Assembly (NCBI GenBank): GCA_965644315.1
Contig: CBFFRQ010000044.1
Coordinates: 62,001-126,000, forward strand
Reading direction: 5' to 3'
DNA from: Caecitellus pseudoparvulus
Lineage: Eukaryota > Bigyra: Bicosoecida
Length of the DNA stretch: 64,000 nt
Translations under genes and position numbers: made by a program
Notes under the pieces: model-generated
Databases searched by the model: none
What the model saw: the letters and a program-made list of their open reading frames with translations, nothing else
What the model was told of the DNA's origin: nothing
Part shown: positions 1 through 11,000 of the stretch, one piece after another
How positions within the stretch are numbered: position 1 is the first letter of the stretch
Layout: each line of letters starts with the position of its first letter

Positions 1-1
1 G

Positions 2-1003
2 CGCGCCAGCGATAAGATGGACGACGGCAGCGTCATCAACCTGACTGTCACCCTGCAACGCGCCACAGGTGAGGCGCATTTTGACTTCACCGGCACCAGT
101 CCCCAGGTGCTTGGCAACACCAACGCGCCCCCAGCAGTGACGGCGTCTGCGGTCATTTACTGCCTGCGCTGCATGGTGGGGCGTGACATCCCCATGAACC
201 AGGGCTGCCTGGCCCCTGTCACCGTCACGCTGCCGCCCGGCTGCCTCCTGAACCCCTCCCCCACCGCCGCAGTGGTGGGGGGCAACGTCCTCACTTCCCA
301 GCGAGTCACCGACGTCGTCCTCCGCGCCTTCAGCGCTGCCGCTGCCAGCCAGGGCTGCATGAACAACCTGACCTTCGGCGACGCCACCATGGGTTACTAC
401 GAAACCATCGCAGGCGGCGCTGGGGCTGGTCCCACCTGGGTCGGGCGCTCCGGCGTGCATACGCACATGACCAACACCCGCATCACAGATCCAGAGATCC
501 TTGAACGGCGGTACCCCATCGTCCTCCGGGCATTCTCCTTGCGGCAGGGCTCTGGGGGCTCTGGGCGCCACCCCGGCGGGGATGGTGTCGTGCGAGCCCT
601 GGAGTTCCGCAAGCCACTCAAGTGCAGCATTCTGTCAGAGCGGCGGTGCTTCCAGCCGTGGGGACTGAAGGGCGGAGGCAGCGGCGCAGTGGGCATGAAC
701 CTCCTGTTCCGGGCACCGGCTCCAGGTGGGGAGAGCGCAGAGCCAACCAGTGTGCTTGGCGTGCAGGTGTGGGAGGGCGGCCAGGGCGGTCGGGTCGTGA
801 ACGTCGGCGCCAAGAGCACATTTGACGTGGCTGCCGGGGATGTATTTGTCCTGGCCAGCCCTGGGGGGGGTGGGTATGGGTCACAACCTGACACGGGCGC
901 CGGCGACGCTGCAGCTGCCACACTGGACAGCCCAGCGCCACCCACTGCTGTCGGCAGTGGCGGAAGTCTCGGGCTGCTCAGAGCCGAGCAAGCATCCTTC
1001 TAA
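2..1003 (+). CDS. 5-oxoprolinase (hydantoinase B domain), 3' end, partial
   Basis: The reading frame is open from base 2 to the TAA at 1001-1003, so the gene begins before the window. About 334 residues are visible. The text [16 protein letters not shown] followed by [17 protein letters not shown] and the late [15 protein letters not shown] block are typical of the C-terminal hydantoinase B half of ATP-dependent 5-oxoprolinase. That enzyme opens 5-oxoproline to glutamate in the cytosolic gamma-glutamyl (glutathione) cycle. The last 35 residues after GGGGYG are low-complexity and not conserved. No intron is needed in this part. It converges with the glycosyltransferase gene on the other strand, with 74 bp between stop codons. 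Bacterial-type hydantoinase B alone would also match this fragment, but the long single-gene eukaryotic form is more likely here. Confidence 0.85.
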   Translation, partial: RASDKMDDGSVINLTVTLQRATGEAHFDFTGTSPQVLGNTNAPPAVTASAVIYCLRCMVGRDIPMNQGCLAPVTVTLPPGCLLNPSPTAAVVGGNVLTSQRVTDVVLRAFSAAAASQGCMNNLTFGDATMGYYETIAGGAGAGPTWVGRSGVHTHMTNTRITDPEILERRYPIVLRAFSLRQGSGGSGRHPGGDGVVRALEFRKPLKCSILSERRCFQPWGLKGGGSGAVGMNLLFRAPAPGGESAEPTSVLGVQVWEGGQGGRVVNVGAKSTFDVAAGDVFVLASPGGGGYGSQPDTGAGDAAAATLDSPAPPTAVGSGGSLGLLRAEQASF

Positions 1004-1077
1004 GCAAGGCAGGCACGTGGGCCTGCCAGCAGCTGGCGCCACGCTCTCTGCGCGCTCAATGCATGCACGTGCTCCTT

Positions 1078-3174
1078 CTAACTCTGCCCCGCGTGGTAGG
1101 ATTGTGCGTGTTCCTTCATCGCCTTCACGTAATCCATGCGCCGGTGCTGCACCGACTGCAGCATGTCGCCAAAGCCGCCCCGGAACTCGCCCAGGGGCAC
1201 GGTGGTGTAGTCGCCGTTCTTATCGGTGCGGAACTGGGGCGCAGTGCCGCTGGCAGCCAGCCGCCCGTAGGCCAACCCCGCCCAACGAGCCATGTGTTCA
1301 AAGCAGCGCCACATGTCCGTCGGCTTGGGCCACAGCTCAAACACGCCACCCCACGGCGGCATGGCCAGCATGTGGCTCAGCGCCGCGCCGTGCATGCCCA
1401 CCAGGACGTCGGAACGTGCGATGAGACGCACTTGCTCCTCCAAGCTCAAGTGCACCATGTCTACCAGTTGCACGTGCAGTGTGGCCTTGCGAAACCGCCC
1501 CGTCTCCAACATGGCCCCCACGAGCTCGGCTTCGTTGTCGACCTGGCGCCCCACGAAGGCGTGCGAGACGTGCTTGTTATAGGGCCGGCGGGAGATGAAG
1601 GTGACGGTGATGACGTCACCCACGGGGGCGCCCCGCTGGTTGGCAGGCACGGCCAGTGCGGAGCGGGGCAGCATGTGTCGCACCCCCATGCCTGACAGCA
1701 GGAACCTGCGGAATGCCCGCATCAAGTGCGTGGCGGCGGTGCAGTGTGCGTCCTGCGTCAGGGTGCTGAAGAAGAAGGAAGTGTAGCCTGGGGGCGAGTA
1801 CACCACGTGCGGGAACTTCACACTCTGTCCGCCTTGCACATACTCCCCTCCACGGTGCATGCCGTGTGATGGCGCGTACACTTTGCTCCACACACTGTCA
1901 AACGGCCCCTCTGCCTGCTCGTCCATAATGAGAACACCCACGTTGCCAGCCACGGCAGCCCGCATGGCCTTCAAGCCAGCGCCGTGAGTCGTCAAGGGCG
2001 TGCACGTGGCTGGTCCAGACTCCAGCGCCCACCAGGGAGTGCCGTGCGTGTGGGCAGCGTCATCGATGGGTTCGGGCGTGTCGCAGACATCAATGGCTTC
2101 GTCGTAGGCGTCACCGTCCGCCTCCCCATCAATGACGCCGGTCGTGTGCAACGCGATGAATGCGTTGAGGAAGTCAGTCATGGTGTGGAAGAGGTTCGCG
2201 TGCTCGCCACGCTCACGAGTGACCAGCAGCGTCACCTGCGATGGTGCTGACACTGACGTGGGCGGCAGCGCGTCCACTGTCCCCCAGCCGTCGAACAGGT
2301 CGCGCAAGTGGTCCCGGGGCCACTTCGTGTTCACGTCAAACTCCGCAGTGTTCTTGCAGGCAGCCTTCGTGAAGGCGCCCGAGGGGTACCTCCAGAACAC
2401 CTTATCTCCACCACACTTGTACCCCGGCCTGTGTTTCAGGCAGTCTGCTGGTGCCAGGTGCGAGAAATCCATGACCACCTCCTCCGCGTCGCAAATGGTG
2501 TGTGGTCGCGTCGGCGTCGGCATGTGGTCGTCCACGATGACCCGGCACGTCAGCGCCGACGTCCCGCCCTCGCAGAACGCCTTGCTGGCCGCCCTCCACT
2601 CGCTGGCCAGCCCAAAGTCGAAGTGGTTCTTGCACAGTGCACTGCGCCCCTCCACGTGCAGCAACGGCGCGCCGCGCCCCACATGCCCTTGCGCCGTGCC
2701 TGTCTGCAGCCAGGGGATGTCCACCATCTCTGGACCCGCCTCAGCTTCAGCTCCACCATGGATCTTGCCGCTCGCGCTGTTGTCCTCTGCTTCACCGCCG
2801 GTCCCAGAGCTAGAGTGACTCGACCCTGCACTGCCTTGGATGTCTGGCTCGGCAGCTCCCACCTCCACTGGCCCCGCACCCAGGGCCGCCTCATCCTTGG
2901 GCACGCGCTCAGGTGCTTTGGAAGGAACAGCGATTTTAGACACGCCAACTGGCGCAGGCTTGCGCTCAGCGCCTTCCGGCACGCCGCCACTGAGGCTCTG
3001 GGAAAACAGCTTATGAGCCAGCTCACTGCTGGCAGCCGAACCCAAGGCCCCTGACGACAGCAGGAAGAGGCCGATGGCTGCCACAGCCAGCAACACTACC
3101 CCAAACACCACCAGAACCTGCCCTCCTCCAGGTTTGGCGCCCTTGCCATGTCCACGCGTCCTGGAACCGGCCAT
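1078..3174 (-). CDS. GT61-family glycosyltransferase (DUF563), type II membrane protein
   Basis: Single exon of about 698 residues. The ORF could start at 3216, but ATG at 3174 (MAGSRTRGHGKG) has a good context, gccATGGcc, and begins just before one hydrophobic segment near residues 20-40 (VLVVFGVVLLAVAAIGLF), giving a Golgi-type signal anchor. A Ser/Gly/Glu-rich stem follows. The catalytic half shows GT61 hallmarks: HANLFHTMTDFLNAF in the middle and LIARSDVLVGMHGAALSHML near the end, followed by a FELWPK-type block. Family members are EOGT, POMGNT2 and plant beta-1,2-xylosyltransferase, which add GlcNAc or xylose to secretory glycoproteins. Which sugar this one adds cannot be told. The copy of the recurrent GCGGAAATTGG motif at 3184-3194 lies 10 bp upstream of this ATG. 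Confidence 0.8.
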   Translation of the reverse strand: MAGSRTRGHGKGAKPGGGQVLVVFGVVLLAVAAIGLFLLSSGALGSAASSELAHKLFSQSLSGGVPEGAERKPAPVGVSKIAVPSKAPERVPKDEAALGAGPVEVGAAEPDIQGSAGSSHSSSGTGGEAEDNSASGKIHGGAEAEAGPEMVDIPWLQTGTAQGHVGRGAPLLHVEGRSALCKNHFDFGLASEWRAASKAFCEGGTSALTCRVIVDDHMPTPTRPHTICDAEEVVMDFSHLAPADCLKHRPGYKCGGDKVFWRYPSGAFTKAACKNTAEFDVNTKWPRDHLRDLFDGWGTVDALPPTSVSAPSQVTLLVTRERGEHANLFHTMTDFLNAFIALHTTGVIDGEADGDAYDEAIDVCDTPEPIDDAAHTHGTPWWALESGPATCTPLTTHGAGLKAMRAAVAGNVGVLIMDEQAEGPFDSVWSKVYAPSHGMHRGGEYVQGGQSVKFPHVVYSPPGYTSFFFSTLTQDAHCTAATHLMRAFRRFLLSGMGVRHMLPRSALAVPANQRGAPVGDVITVTFISRRPYNKHVSHAFVGRQVDNEAELVGAMLETGRFRKATLHVQLVDMVHLSLEEQVRLIARSDVLVGMHGAALSHMLAMPPWGGVFELWPKPTDMWRCFEHMARWAGLAYGRLAASGTAPQFRTDKNGDYTTVPLGEFRGGFGDMLQSVQHRRMDYVKAMKEHAQSYHAGQS

Positions 3175-3996
3175 GGCCAAGCTCCAATTTCCGCCACCTG
3201 CTGCGCAGGTAGGCACTGGCTCTGCTCGAGCGCTGGGGGAGAATTGCTCGGGAGTCCAGGCTGGGCTGCCCCAGTAGCTTGTCAGACTTTGATTTCAGCC
3301 TGGGACAAGGGCGGTTGGACTGGTAAACCTCGTCCACTTGCTCGGCCGCTGGCCAGCTTCCTCGCAGCGGTGTTTTGAGCAGTGCGTTCCAGTGACAGGG
3401 CGCCAACAAGCGGCCCCTCCTCCAGCGCTCCAGCAAGCCGTGCGTGATCGGCTTCATACCACCCCTGGCAGTGTTTGTCCTACACGGTGGCCAGCCATTC
3501 GCAATGCCTACCGACACTTGCGCAGCCTGGCCATGCTCGCGCTGGATTCGGCCACGACGCACCTGCTTTGTGGTGCCTGTCGGAAACACTGCGCTGTCAG
3601 GCGAATGGGGGGGGGTGAAACCTCTGGCGTGTGGTACTTCGCCCCGCTCTCGGCTGGCGTGCATCTGCGCAGCCTTCTCGCTGGGCAGTTTGAGGGCTGC
3701 CGTTGGGCGGGCCCCCGGCGCCGCGAGCCAGGCAACAAAGTCACGCGCCCGCAAAATCTAAACACTGAATCACTGCACAATCTGCGTGACGTGCCTGTGC
3801 AACGCTTGCCGCCCTGCCAAGCTGCCTGCCTCGCTGCACCACGCCTTGCTGCGAAGTAAAGCGGCCAGCCGCCCCAGTCGACGACCACGCCTGAAGGTGC
3901 AGGTGCCAGGACCTCATTTGGTACTTCACAGCCTAAGCCCGCTGAGGTTTCCTCCCTGTGCTGTCTTTCACGCACACAAGCCTCACAGCACACACA
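3175..3996. other. Intergenic region between divergent genes
   Basis: This 822-bp stretch separates the divergently transcribed GT61 (-) and roadblock (+) genes and must hold both promoters. It contains overlapping open frames on both strands but none with recognisable protein features, which is expected by chance at this GC content. The only notable element is the GCGGAAATTGG motif at its left edge (3184-3194). Confidence 0.5.
3184..3194 (-). promoter_or_regulatory. Recurrent motif GCGGAAATTGG near GT61 start
   Basis: The motif reads in the sense of the gene and ends 10 bp before the ATG at 3174. It belongs to a set of about a dozen near-identical copies close to 5' gene ends. Confidence 0.45.
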
Positions 3997-4478
3997 ATGG
4001 TGCGGAAGTCGATGCGAGATCGTGGCATGCAAAATCCGCACGCTGCTTCCCCGCCCGGCACGCCTCCAGACTGACGTCGAGGAGACCATCGAGCGCATCA
4101 AGGGGCAGAAGGGCGTGGAAGGCTTCTTCATCGTGGACGATGAAGGCACGCTGCTGCGGTGCAAGAAGCTGAGCAAGGAGGGAGCCACCAAGCTGGCTGC
4201 GGACATTGTGGCCCTCGTCAACAAGGCCAAGCACTCTGTGCGCGACATCGACCCCACAGTGCGTCTTCACCTCCATCAGCGGTGCATTCCTGCGCATTCC
4301 CGTCTTCACCTGTGCTCGTGCTGCACCCTTTCCGCAGAACACTCTCCGCTTCTTCCGCATGCGGAGTCGTGACATGGAGGTGTTGGCGGCGCCAGGGCCT
4401 GGCTTCACCGTCGTCACCTTGCAGCGCTGGATGCCTGCTGCCCAGACAGACATGACCGGCGGTGAAGCGCAGGGCTGA
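3997..4478 (+). CDS. Roadblock/LC7 dynein light chain
   Basis: Three exons give a protein of about 110 residues, the normal size for this family. Exon 1 appears to code only the initiator ATG (3997-3999). A 70-nt intron (4000-4069, GTGCGG...CTCCAG) follows, then TDVEETIERIKGQKGVEGF, which aligns with the animal start AEVEETLKRLQSQKGVQG. Exon 2 (4070-4258) ends after KHSVRDIDPT. A 79-nt intron (4259-4337) is followed by NTLRFFRMRSRDMEVLAAPG and a stop at 4476-4478. The family dimerises and links cargo to cytoplasmic or axonemal dynein intermediate chains. An alternative start at 4022 would read MACKIRTLLPRPARLQTDVEE without splicing, but the N-terminal match favours the ATG-only exon. Confidence 0.85.
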
Positions 4479-4594
4479 GGCGTCCCGCCAGCACTGCAGC
4501 AGTCCCAGCATGGCGCCAGAATGGCACACGCCAGAGCCACGGCCCCACGCTCAAAACACCCCAGACACACTGCCCACTGCTCAGCCAGGCCCTG

Positions 4595-5749
4595 TCACCT
4601 GTTGCTCGCAGTGCCCAATGCACGGCCGTACTCCACGAGGCTCCACGTGATGCCAGACGACAGCGAGCGTTTCGCGACGCGCAACGCAGCACCTCGATAC
4701 AGAGCCAAGGCGCCCTCTGATGCCACCACGCTGCGCAAAATAGACACCATGCCCACTTCGCCCTTGGCCACATCGGCTAGCTGTGCTCGGGTGCGCAGCA
4801 TGTCAAAGGGCTGCGTCAGCAGCGTTGCCGCGCCACCTGCTGCGAAAGCTGCGGAAAACGTGGCAGCCGAAGCGGCGTGCCCGCCCCACGCTGCGTCCGC
4901 CAGAGGCAGCAGGCGCTGGTACAGCATGAAGTAGACGCCAGAGTACGGCGCGTCGCGGAGAATGGAGGGGCCGAGCCCTGCGAACAGCCCTCGCCTGCCC
5001 TGTGCCCACACCTGCCGCAGCGCAGCTGACATGGACGGCGAAGTGGCGCCTGCGCTGGACATCGCAAACTCCATGCGGGTTTTCACGACGGTGATGGGGC
5101 TCAGCAGCACCGAGGCAGTTGCTCGGGCTGACGCTCCCGCTGCGAAATGCTCCAGGGAAGACGCTTGGCGCTTGCGCCCCATGCCGCCAGAGAACGCTTC
5201 CAGGAGCGCGAAGTACACGCCTGCACCAAAGAACACCCGCACGGCAGTGGGGAGCAGGCCCCGGTAGAAGTTGGCCAATCCGCCAGCTGCGTACACCTCC
5301 TTCACGAGGGCCAGTGTGGACCTGTGGTGGTAGGGGGGTTGAACGGGGGGGGCAGTGTGCGGACCAGTGGAGCAGGGCAAGCGCCACCACGGCACGCACA
5401 GTCGGGGTGCAGGGACACCTGGCGAAGTGCGCAGTTGAATTCCCTGTTGTACCGTGCGCAGGCGGTCGAATGGCTGCAGGGCGCATGCTGCGGGGGCGCG
5501 GGAGGCAGAGGCGTGCGTGGGCCGCGTTTCGCCTTCGTTTCCGGCTCCGTGATACGCGCCGCACCTTGCACAGTGCCCGCCAAAGCGCCCCGTACAAACG
5601 CATAGCCTGTGCAAGAAAGTGGTAGACGACCCTGAGATTCCGCCAGGGGAACCCTGCACTCGCAGCCTGTCTGGCGCACCTGAGCTTCGCTGCGCTGCTG
5701 GTGCGTCCGATTGCCTCGCCACGCCAACGGCCGGAGCTGGCGATGCCAT
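4595..5749 (-). CDS. Mitochondrial carrier, SLC25A38/Hem25-like glycine transporter
   Basis: Four exons: 5749-5680, 5606-5565, 5487-5400 and 5321-4595, with introns of 73, 77 and 78 nt, all GTGCG...CAG. Joined, they restore three carrier repeats: GALAGTVQACALQPFDRLRT, then SPITVVKTRMEF, then TQPFDMLRTRAQL (the PxD/E-x-x-[KR] signatures). The block GLFAGLGPSILRDAPYSGVYF is close to the SLC25A38 signature [20 protein letters not shown]. That carrier brings glycine across the mitochondrial inner membrane for haem synthesis. Splicing is required, because the unspliced frame loses the first repeat. Start ATG at 5749 (MASPAPAVG) was chosen because the exon 1 to exon 2 join is in frame with it. Assignment to the carrier family is firm; the substrate is inferred. 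Confidence 0.82.
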   Translation of the reverse strand: MASPAPAVGVARQSDAPAAQRSSGAPDRLRVQGSPGGISGSSTTFLHRLCVCTGRFGGHCARCGAYHGAGNEGETRPTHASASRAPAACALQPFDRLRTVQQGIQLRTSPGVPAPRLCVPWWRLPCSTGPHTAPPVQPPYHHRSTLALVKEVYAAGGLANFYRGLLPTAVRVFFGAGVYFALLEAFSGGMGRKRQASSLEHFAAGASARATASVLLSPITVVKTRMEFAMSSAGATSPSMSAALRQVWAQGRRGLFAGLGPSILRDAPYSGVYFMLYQRLLPLADAAWGGHAASAATFSAAFAAGGAATLLTQPFDMLRTRAQLADVAKGEVGMVSILRSVVASEGALALYRGAALRVAKRSLSSGITWSLVEYGRALGTASNR

Positions 5750-5931
5750 GCGGGCAGGAGCGAAGTGCAATCGCTACAGCCTGGAGGTGGCGGATAGGAA
5801 TCGGAGAGAAGATGCGACCACAGCCACGTTCATGTATTGAAGGTTCCGTTCTTGGTCGGAGAATGGTTCGGATTCGTGTGAGTTGTACACAACGGCACTG
5901 TGCACCGCACCCCCCCCTCTGCACCCCCCCC

Positions 5932-7886
5932 CTACACCAGCTCGGGAATGGGCACCTCTGTGAGCCACAGGTGGTGGATGCGCTGGTACAGCTCCGAGGA
6001 CACGCTGACCTTGTAGGGGGTGGGGTTGCTGTGTCGCAGGTGGTCTTCGCGCAGCAACGCCAGCTGCTGCGAGACGAACTCACGCGTTGCCTCAGGCGGC
6101 GCCACTGGGCTGCGCAGGTTCACTGAGCGGGGCGTGGACATGGCTGCCTGCACCGCCTCTGCTGACGCGGGGGCTGCGCCGGACACTGCCTGCGCATCCT
6201 TCACATCTTCCGGCGTCACGGCCGCATTCTTGCCCAACCACACCAGCCCCAGCAAGGGCACGACACTGGCAGGCGTGACAAAGCACCGCAAGTGCTCCTC
6301 AAATGCGTGCCTGCACAGCACCTTGGTGCCGGCAGACGGCCGTGCCTCGCCGGCTTGCACCATGAGGTCAAGGAGGGGGACGCCCTCAGCGCCGAGGAGG
6401 CGGAAGGCCTCCTTGCGACCTGGGATCGTGACTTTCGCGATCTCCTGGCTGATTTTCATGCGTGGCTTGCCCTTGATCTCCACCAGCTTGTACACCATGC
6501 CCAGCGCAGGCTGTGCCTGGCACGTGACGAGGTTCGTGCCAATGCCAAACGTGTCGATTTCGTGCCCCTGCTCGTTCAGGGCACGCAGCACCCCCTCGTT
6601 GATGGAGTTGGACGCGACGATGTTGCACTTTGCCAGGTCGGTGCCGAACACCTTGTCTGCCTCCCGCAGCATGCGGCGCGCTTCCTTGGAAAGGTATGCG
6701 AGGTCGCCAGAGTCCAGGCGAATGCCGACTGGCGCAATGTCCAACTTCAACTTCAGGACGAGGGCCACCGCGATGAAATTAGGCAGGCCGGAGTTGAGGG
6801 TGTCGTACGTGTCCACCAGCGCCAAGAAGCGGTCCGGGAAGGCGATGGCAAAGGCGACAAACGCCGCCAACTCCGAGTCGCTGGCAGTGCTGTAGCCGAG
6901 CTGGTCGCGGTACTCCTTGGCAGCCGCCACGACGTCCACGTCGCCAATGGTGGTGACGGTCAAGTCGCGCAGGGATTCGTATGCTGAGACAAAGGAGTGG
7001 GCGTGTGTTCCCTTGGGCGTAATGCCCAGCGCCGCGCCAGCAGCGACGTTTGACGTGCCGTCAAACCCGCCCAAGTACGAGTACCGACTGGCACTCATGG
7101 CGCCGTCTGGGCCCTGTGCCCGGCGCAGGCCGAACTCCAGCAGAGTCTTGTCAGGCCCTGCCACCAGCCTGAAGCGTGCCGCGTTGGTGCACATGAGGCT
7201 GGCGTAGTTGCACGCGTTGAGCAGGGTGGTTTCCAGCAGTTGGCACAGCAGCAGCGGGCCCTCCAGACGCAGGACGGGGACACGGGGGAAGGCGATGCTG
7301 CCTTCTGGCTGTGCGTACACCTTCAAACTGGACGCATCCAGCCCAGCCAGGTACTCGAAGAACCCGGGCTTGGCTTGAGGCATGATGCTCCTGTGCAGCC
7401 GGGAGAAGGGTGTGGGTCGCTGCTCGGGCGCGGCGCGCCACCAGGCTGCACCGCACGCACTGTAGGTAGGAAATGTCGTCCTCTGACAGCTTGAAGGTTT
7501 GGATGAGGGCCAAGCACTGGCGTGCAGGAGGGGGGCTGAAGGTGCACAACCAGCCCAGGTGGCCAGCGGCAGCAGCCACGCACCTCCTCAATGCCAGCCA
7601 GCACTGTGAACTCCCCCTTGAACGGGTTCTTGCGGAAGAACATGTCAAAGACAGACGGGTCGTCGGCGCGCCCGTTGAGCCAGTACGCGTATGACATGGA
7701 CACCTGTGGAGAGTGCGGAAATTTCATGCAACCCACCACGCCGCAACTCCCGCCTGCGCCACGCACCTGGTACATGTCTGTCAGCAGGGGCGTCGTGGCA
7801 CTGTTCCAGGGCTTCTCGTCCGTGGCGGGCACGAGGTTGCCCCACCCCCCTGCACTGGCTGCGCCTTCGGCAGCAGCAGCAGCCAT
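5932..7886 (-). CDS. NAPRT: Nicotinate phosphoribosyltransferase
   Basis: Four exons: 7886-7767, 7703-7584, 7516-7461 and 7390-5932, with introns of 63, 67 and 70 nt. The spliced start reads MAAAAAEG..., then [46 protein letters not shown] and [21 protein letters not shown], matching human NAPRT block by block. Further in are [16 protein letters not shown], the phosphoribosyl-binding [35 protein letters not shown] and [11 protein letters not shown]. The enzyme makes nicotinate mononucleotide from nicotinate, ATP and PRPP in the Preiss-Handler route to NAD. The C-terminal tail after residue 470 is longer and Ala/Val-rich but ends in the usual Lx...SELYQRIH block. Start codon context is gccATGG. 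Confidence 0.93.
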
Positions 7887-8028
7887 GGCAGAATCTGGCG
7901 CTTGACGTGGTGGCGGCAGTGTGCCAGGTGCGCAATTGTTCGCGGCGTATTACAGCCTTCAAACCAGGCAAGGAGCATCGATGGCAGAGTGTTTGTGTTT
8001 TGTATTGCCAAGTGCTGCGCCTGTTACA

Positions 8029-11000
8029 CTACCGGCCGTACAAGGCGCCCAGCCTGCTGCCGCCACGGCCCCCCTTACGCTGGCCCACTCTGGACGCCTT
8101 GCGTGAGGGCTTGGCGGAGGTGGGGGCTCTGGCGCCGCCGCCTGCCGCTGGCGCACTGCGCTTGGCAGCAAAAACGAACGCCCTGCCACTGCCAGACTTC
8201 ACCGCGCCTGTGTCCTCCGCGTCGTCGACTGGCAGTGCGCTGGGCGTGCCGGTGCCGCCCAGGCCAAAGCCAAAACTCAGGCTGGCGCCACCCACGCCCC
8301 GAGACAGGGAGTCCAACCCTGTGCCCAGGCTGGACATGGCGCTGGGAAGGGAAGGCGCTCGCTGCAGCAGGCCCAGTCGGCTCCCGCCATCAGGCTGCAG
8401 GAGGCTCTTGAGGTCAATGCCGTCAATGCTGCTGGCTCGCGTGAGGGGGGGTGGGGGGGAGCCGCTTGACGCAGCGCTCGCGCCCCCCTCCAGACACCGA
8501 TCACCCCCCTCATCCTCCTCCTCCACTGCCCCACCTCCCACATTGCCTGCCCGCATCTCAGCCCGCAGTGCGCCTGCCAAGGTGAGGGGCGCCCCCGTCC
8601 CCTGCCCCTCGCCACCCACGCCACCTGCTGTGTCACCGGATGCCGCCGTCCCTGAGGGGGGGACACCGCCCCCTCCCCCCGCTGGTCGGGAGGTAGAGGC
8701 AGGGTGCAGCAAGGATGCTTCGCGGGCCGGCAGCGAAGCGGCGCGGATGGTGTCCACGTTCACCGCCGTCAACGCATCAGCCACCTGCTGCGTTTCGTGG
8801 TCCATGCCCCACGCCGCATCCATGTGCGAGTTGTGCCGCACCAGCCCCCCCGGCACAGCTTGCAGCACACCTGTAGAGGCTTGCTCCTCCCCACCCTCGC
8901 CACCCACCTGGGCAGGCACACTCTGCACACTGACGAGCGGCGGCAAGGCCTCACTCTCAGCAGCTGTTTCCCCTTCGTGTGCTAGCAGCAGGCCACGGCG
9001 GCGCTTGCCTGTGCGAGTCAAGCCGACTGCGTCGCCGGTGCGTTTCTGTCCGCGTTTCACACGCAACTCCAAACTCTTCCCCCCTCCATACTGAGTGGCC
9101 CCATCCCCCGCAGCACCGGCCGCCTGTGCCTCTGCCGCTGCAGCAGCTGCCGCAGCCTCAGCCTCTGCTCGAGCCCGCGCTTCCGCTCTGCGCTCCAGCT
9201 TGGCGCGTTTGTTCAGGGCGTGGGTGAGGACTTTGGTGGCGTCCAAGTGCCCTTCCGAGTCATACTCGTCGGAGTCAGAGTCAGACACGTCGCCCCCCAC
9301 ATACCGCCCGGCCTCATCGAACTCCGCGTCTGACGCGGCCAAGTCTGCATCCAGCGCCGTGACGGTCCCAGCGCCCACTTCCCCCATGGCCATCTGCCGC
9401 GCGTAATACGCCGACAGCGCCTCCTCGTCGTCCTCCATGGCAGCCGCAGCAGCCTTGTCTGCACTGTCCATGCCCCCCGCCACACGCCGAGCCGCAGCGC
9501 CCGACCCGCGCATCGTGCCCATGCCGTGCTCCACGCCCTGGGCCAATTTCCGCAGCGCCTCGTCGTCTGCCAGGCGCTGCTGCTTGCGCAGGAACGCCGC
9601 GTCCATCTTGTTCTTCCCCTCCTCGTCCGAGTCCAGCGCGTCCACGACGTGCTTCAGCTCCTCCTCCAGGTCCAGCCCCTCGTCGCCGTCCTCGTCGTCG
9701 TCCTGGTCGCTGCCGCTGACCTTGCGACCGCCGCGACCGAACACGCCCACCTCCAGCGCCCCCCCCTCCTCTTCCTCCTCCCCCTCACTGGCCTCATCCT
9801 GGATCAGCTCCTCCTGCCCTGCCGCCTTCCGGGCTGCTCGGGCCGCCTTGGCCTCTGCCGCTGCGCGCATCTCAGCCAACACCATCTCCTTGTACGTCGG
9901 CGCCGGCCTGGACTCCCTGCGCACACGCTCGGGCTTGGGCGTCGGACTGCCATCCCCCGCACCATCCCCACCCTCCTGGCCGCCGTCGGAGTGCTCACTC
10001 TCCCCTGCGGACCCGGCAGTTTGGACACCCCCGCCCTGGACACCCCCGCCCTGGGCATTCACATCCGAACCCCCCTCAGCGGCAGGAGCGGAATCCACAC
10101 CAGCATCACGCGAGGGTGCCTTGGTGTTGAACATGGCGTGCAGAGCAGCCTGCTTGCTGCTGAGGGGGGGGGCTTGCACGCCAGGGGGTGTCGACCCAGC
10201 CACACCTGCCACCTCACTCGTGCTGCTGTGGTTAGAGGCAGGCGGCGAGGGCACTGCGCCACCACCCTCCCCGCCTGTGGCAGCGCCTGCCTGGGACCCC
10301 CCGCCCCCGCCTTCCTCGTCTTCTTCCTCCGAGTCGAAAACGCCTGACTCCGCGGCTGACTCGTCGGCTGACTCGTCGGCTGACTCATCGCCCTCCTCCG
10401 CCGCCACCAAATCCGCGCTGTCCACAGACCCCACACTGCTCACATCCCCCGCCTCCCCATCCGAGGCTTCCACCTGCTCCTCACGCTCATCGGCACCGGC
10501 CCCTCCAGCCTCCTCTGGCTGCGCGCCAACGTGGTCCTCTGCAGCTGCCACGGTGGTGGCGTCGCCCCCCCCCGCCGCACGGGCCGCCAAGGCAGCCAGC
10601 TTCTCAGCCCGCAGCGCCGCTAGGCGGGCTTTCTGCCGCTGGGCTTCGCGCCTGCGGGCCAGGCCGGCTGCCACTGCGTTGCGGTAGCCCCCTGCTCGGG
10701 CCTGTGCGTGCGCATCCTGCAGCTGGGCAGTGCTTCGCAAGGAGGCACGCAGCTGCCCCCGCCCGGCCAGACCAGCCAGGCCCACAGTGCTGCCCACGCT
10801 GGAGCGCTGCACTGCTACGCCGGCGTACCGCTGCCGCAGCAACGCACCAGCCTTGGACAGGTGACTCGCAGCCAGGCCCGTTGACCCGGCGCCTGGCAGC
10901 TTGCCCAACTCCAGCACTGCCGTGGCGCCAGAGGTCGGGTCAGCCTTGGCGCTGGCTGACTGGCCCGACAGGGTGGCGTGCAGATCCGCCCCCCACAGTC

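Noticed and set aside
3184-3194. Reading the recurrent motif as an E2F site
   Set aside because: The E2F consensus TTTSSCGC needs two S bases before CGC; the motif has TTTCCGC, one base short, and most target genes are not S-phase genes.
4803-6083. A 426-codon minus-strand frame overlapping the mitochondrial carrier and NAPRT end
   Set aside because: It runs through carrier introns in the wrong frame and lacks the carrier signatures, which appear only after splicing of another frame.
7691-9094. A 467-codon plus-strand frame over the NAPRT start and claspin-like gene
   Set aside because: It crosses a supported intron and the NAPRT start codon and is Pro/Ser/Arg low-complexity, typical of antisense shadows at this GC content.
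9437-10687. A 416-codon plus-strand Ser-rich frame
   Set aside because: It is antisense to the acidic Glu/Asp/Ser-coding part of the claspin-like gene; reverse complement of such codons gives long Ser runs automatically.
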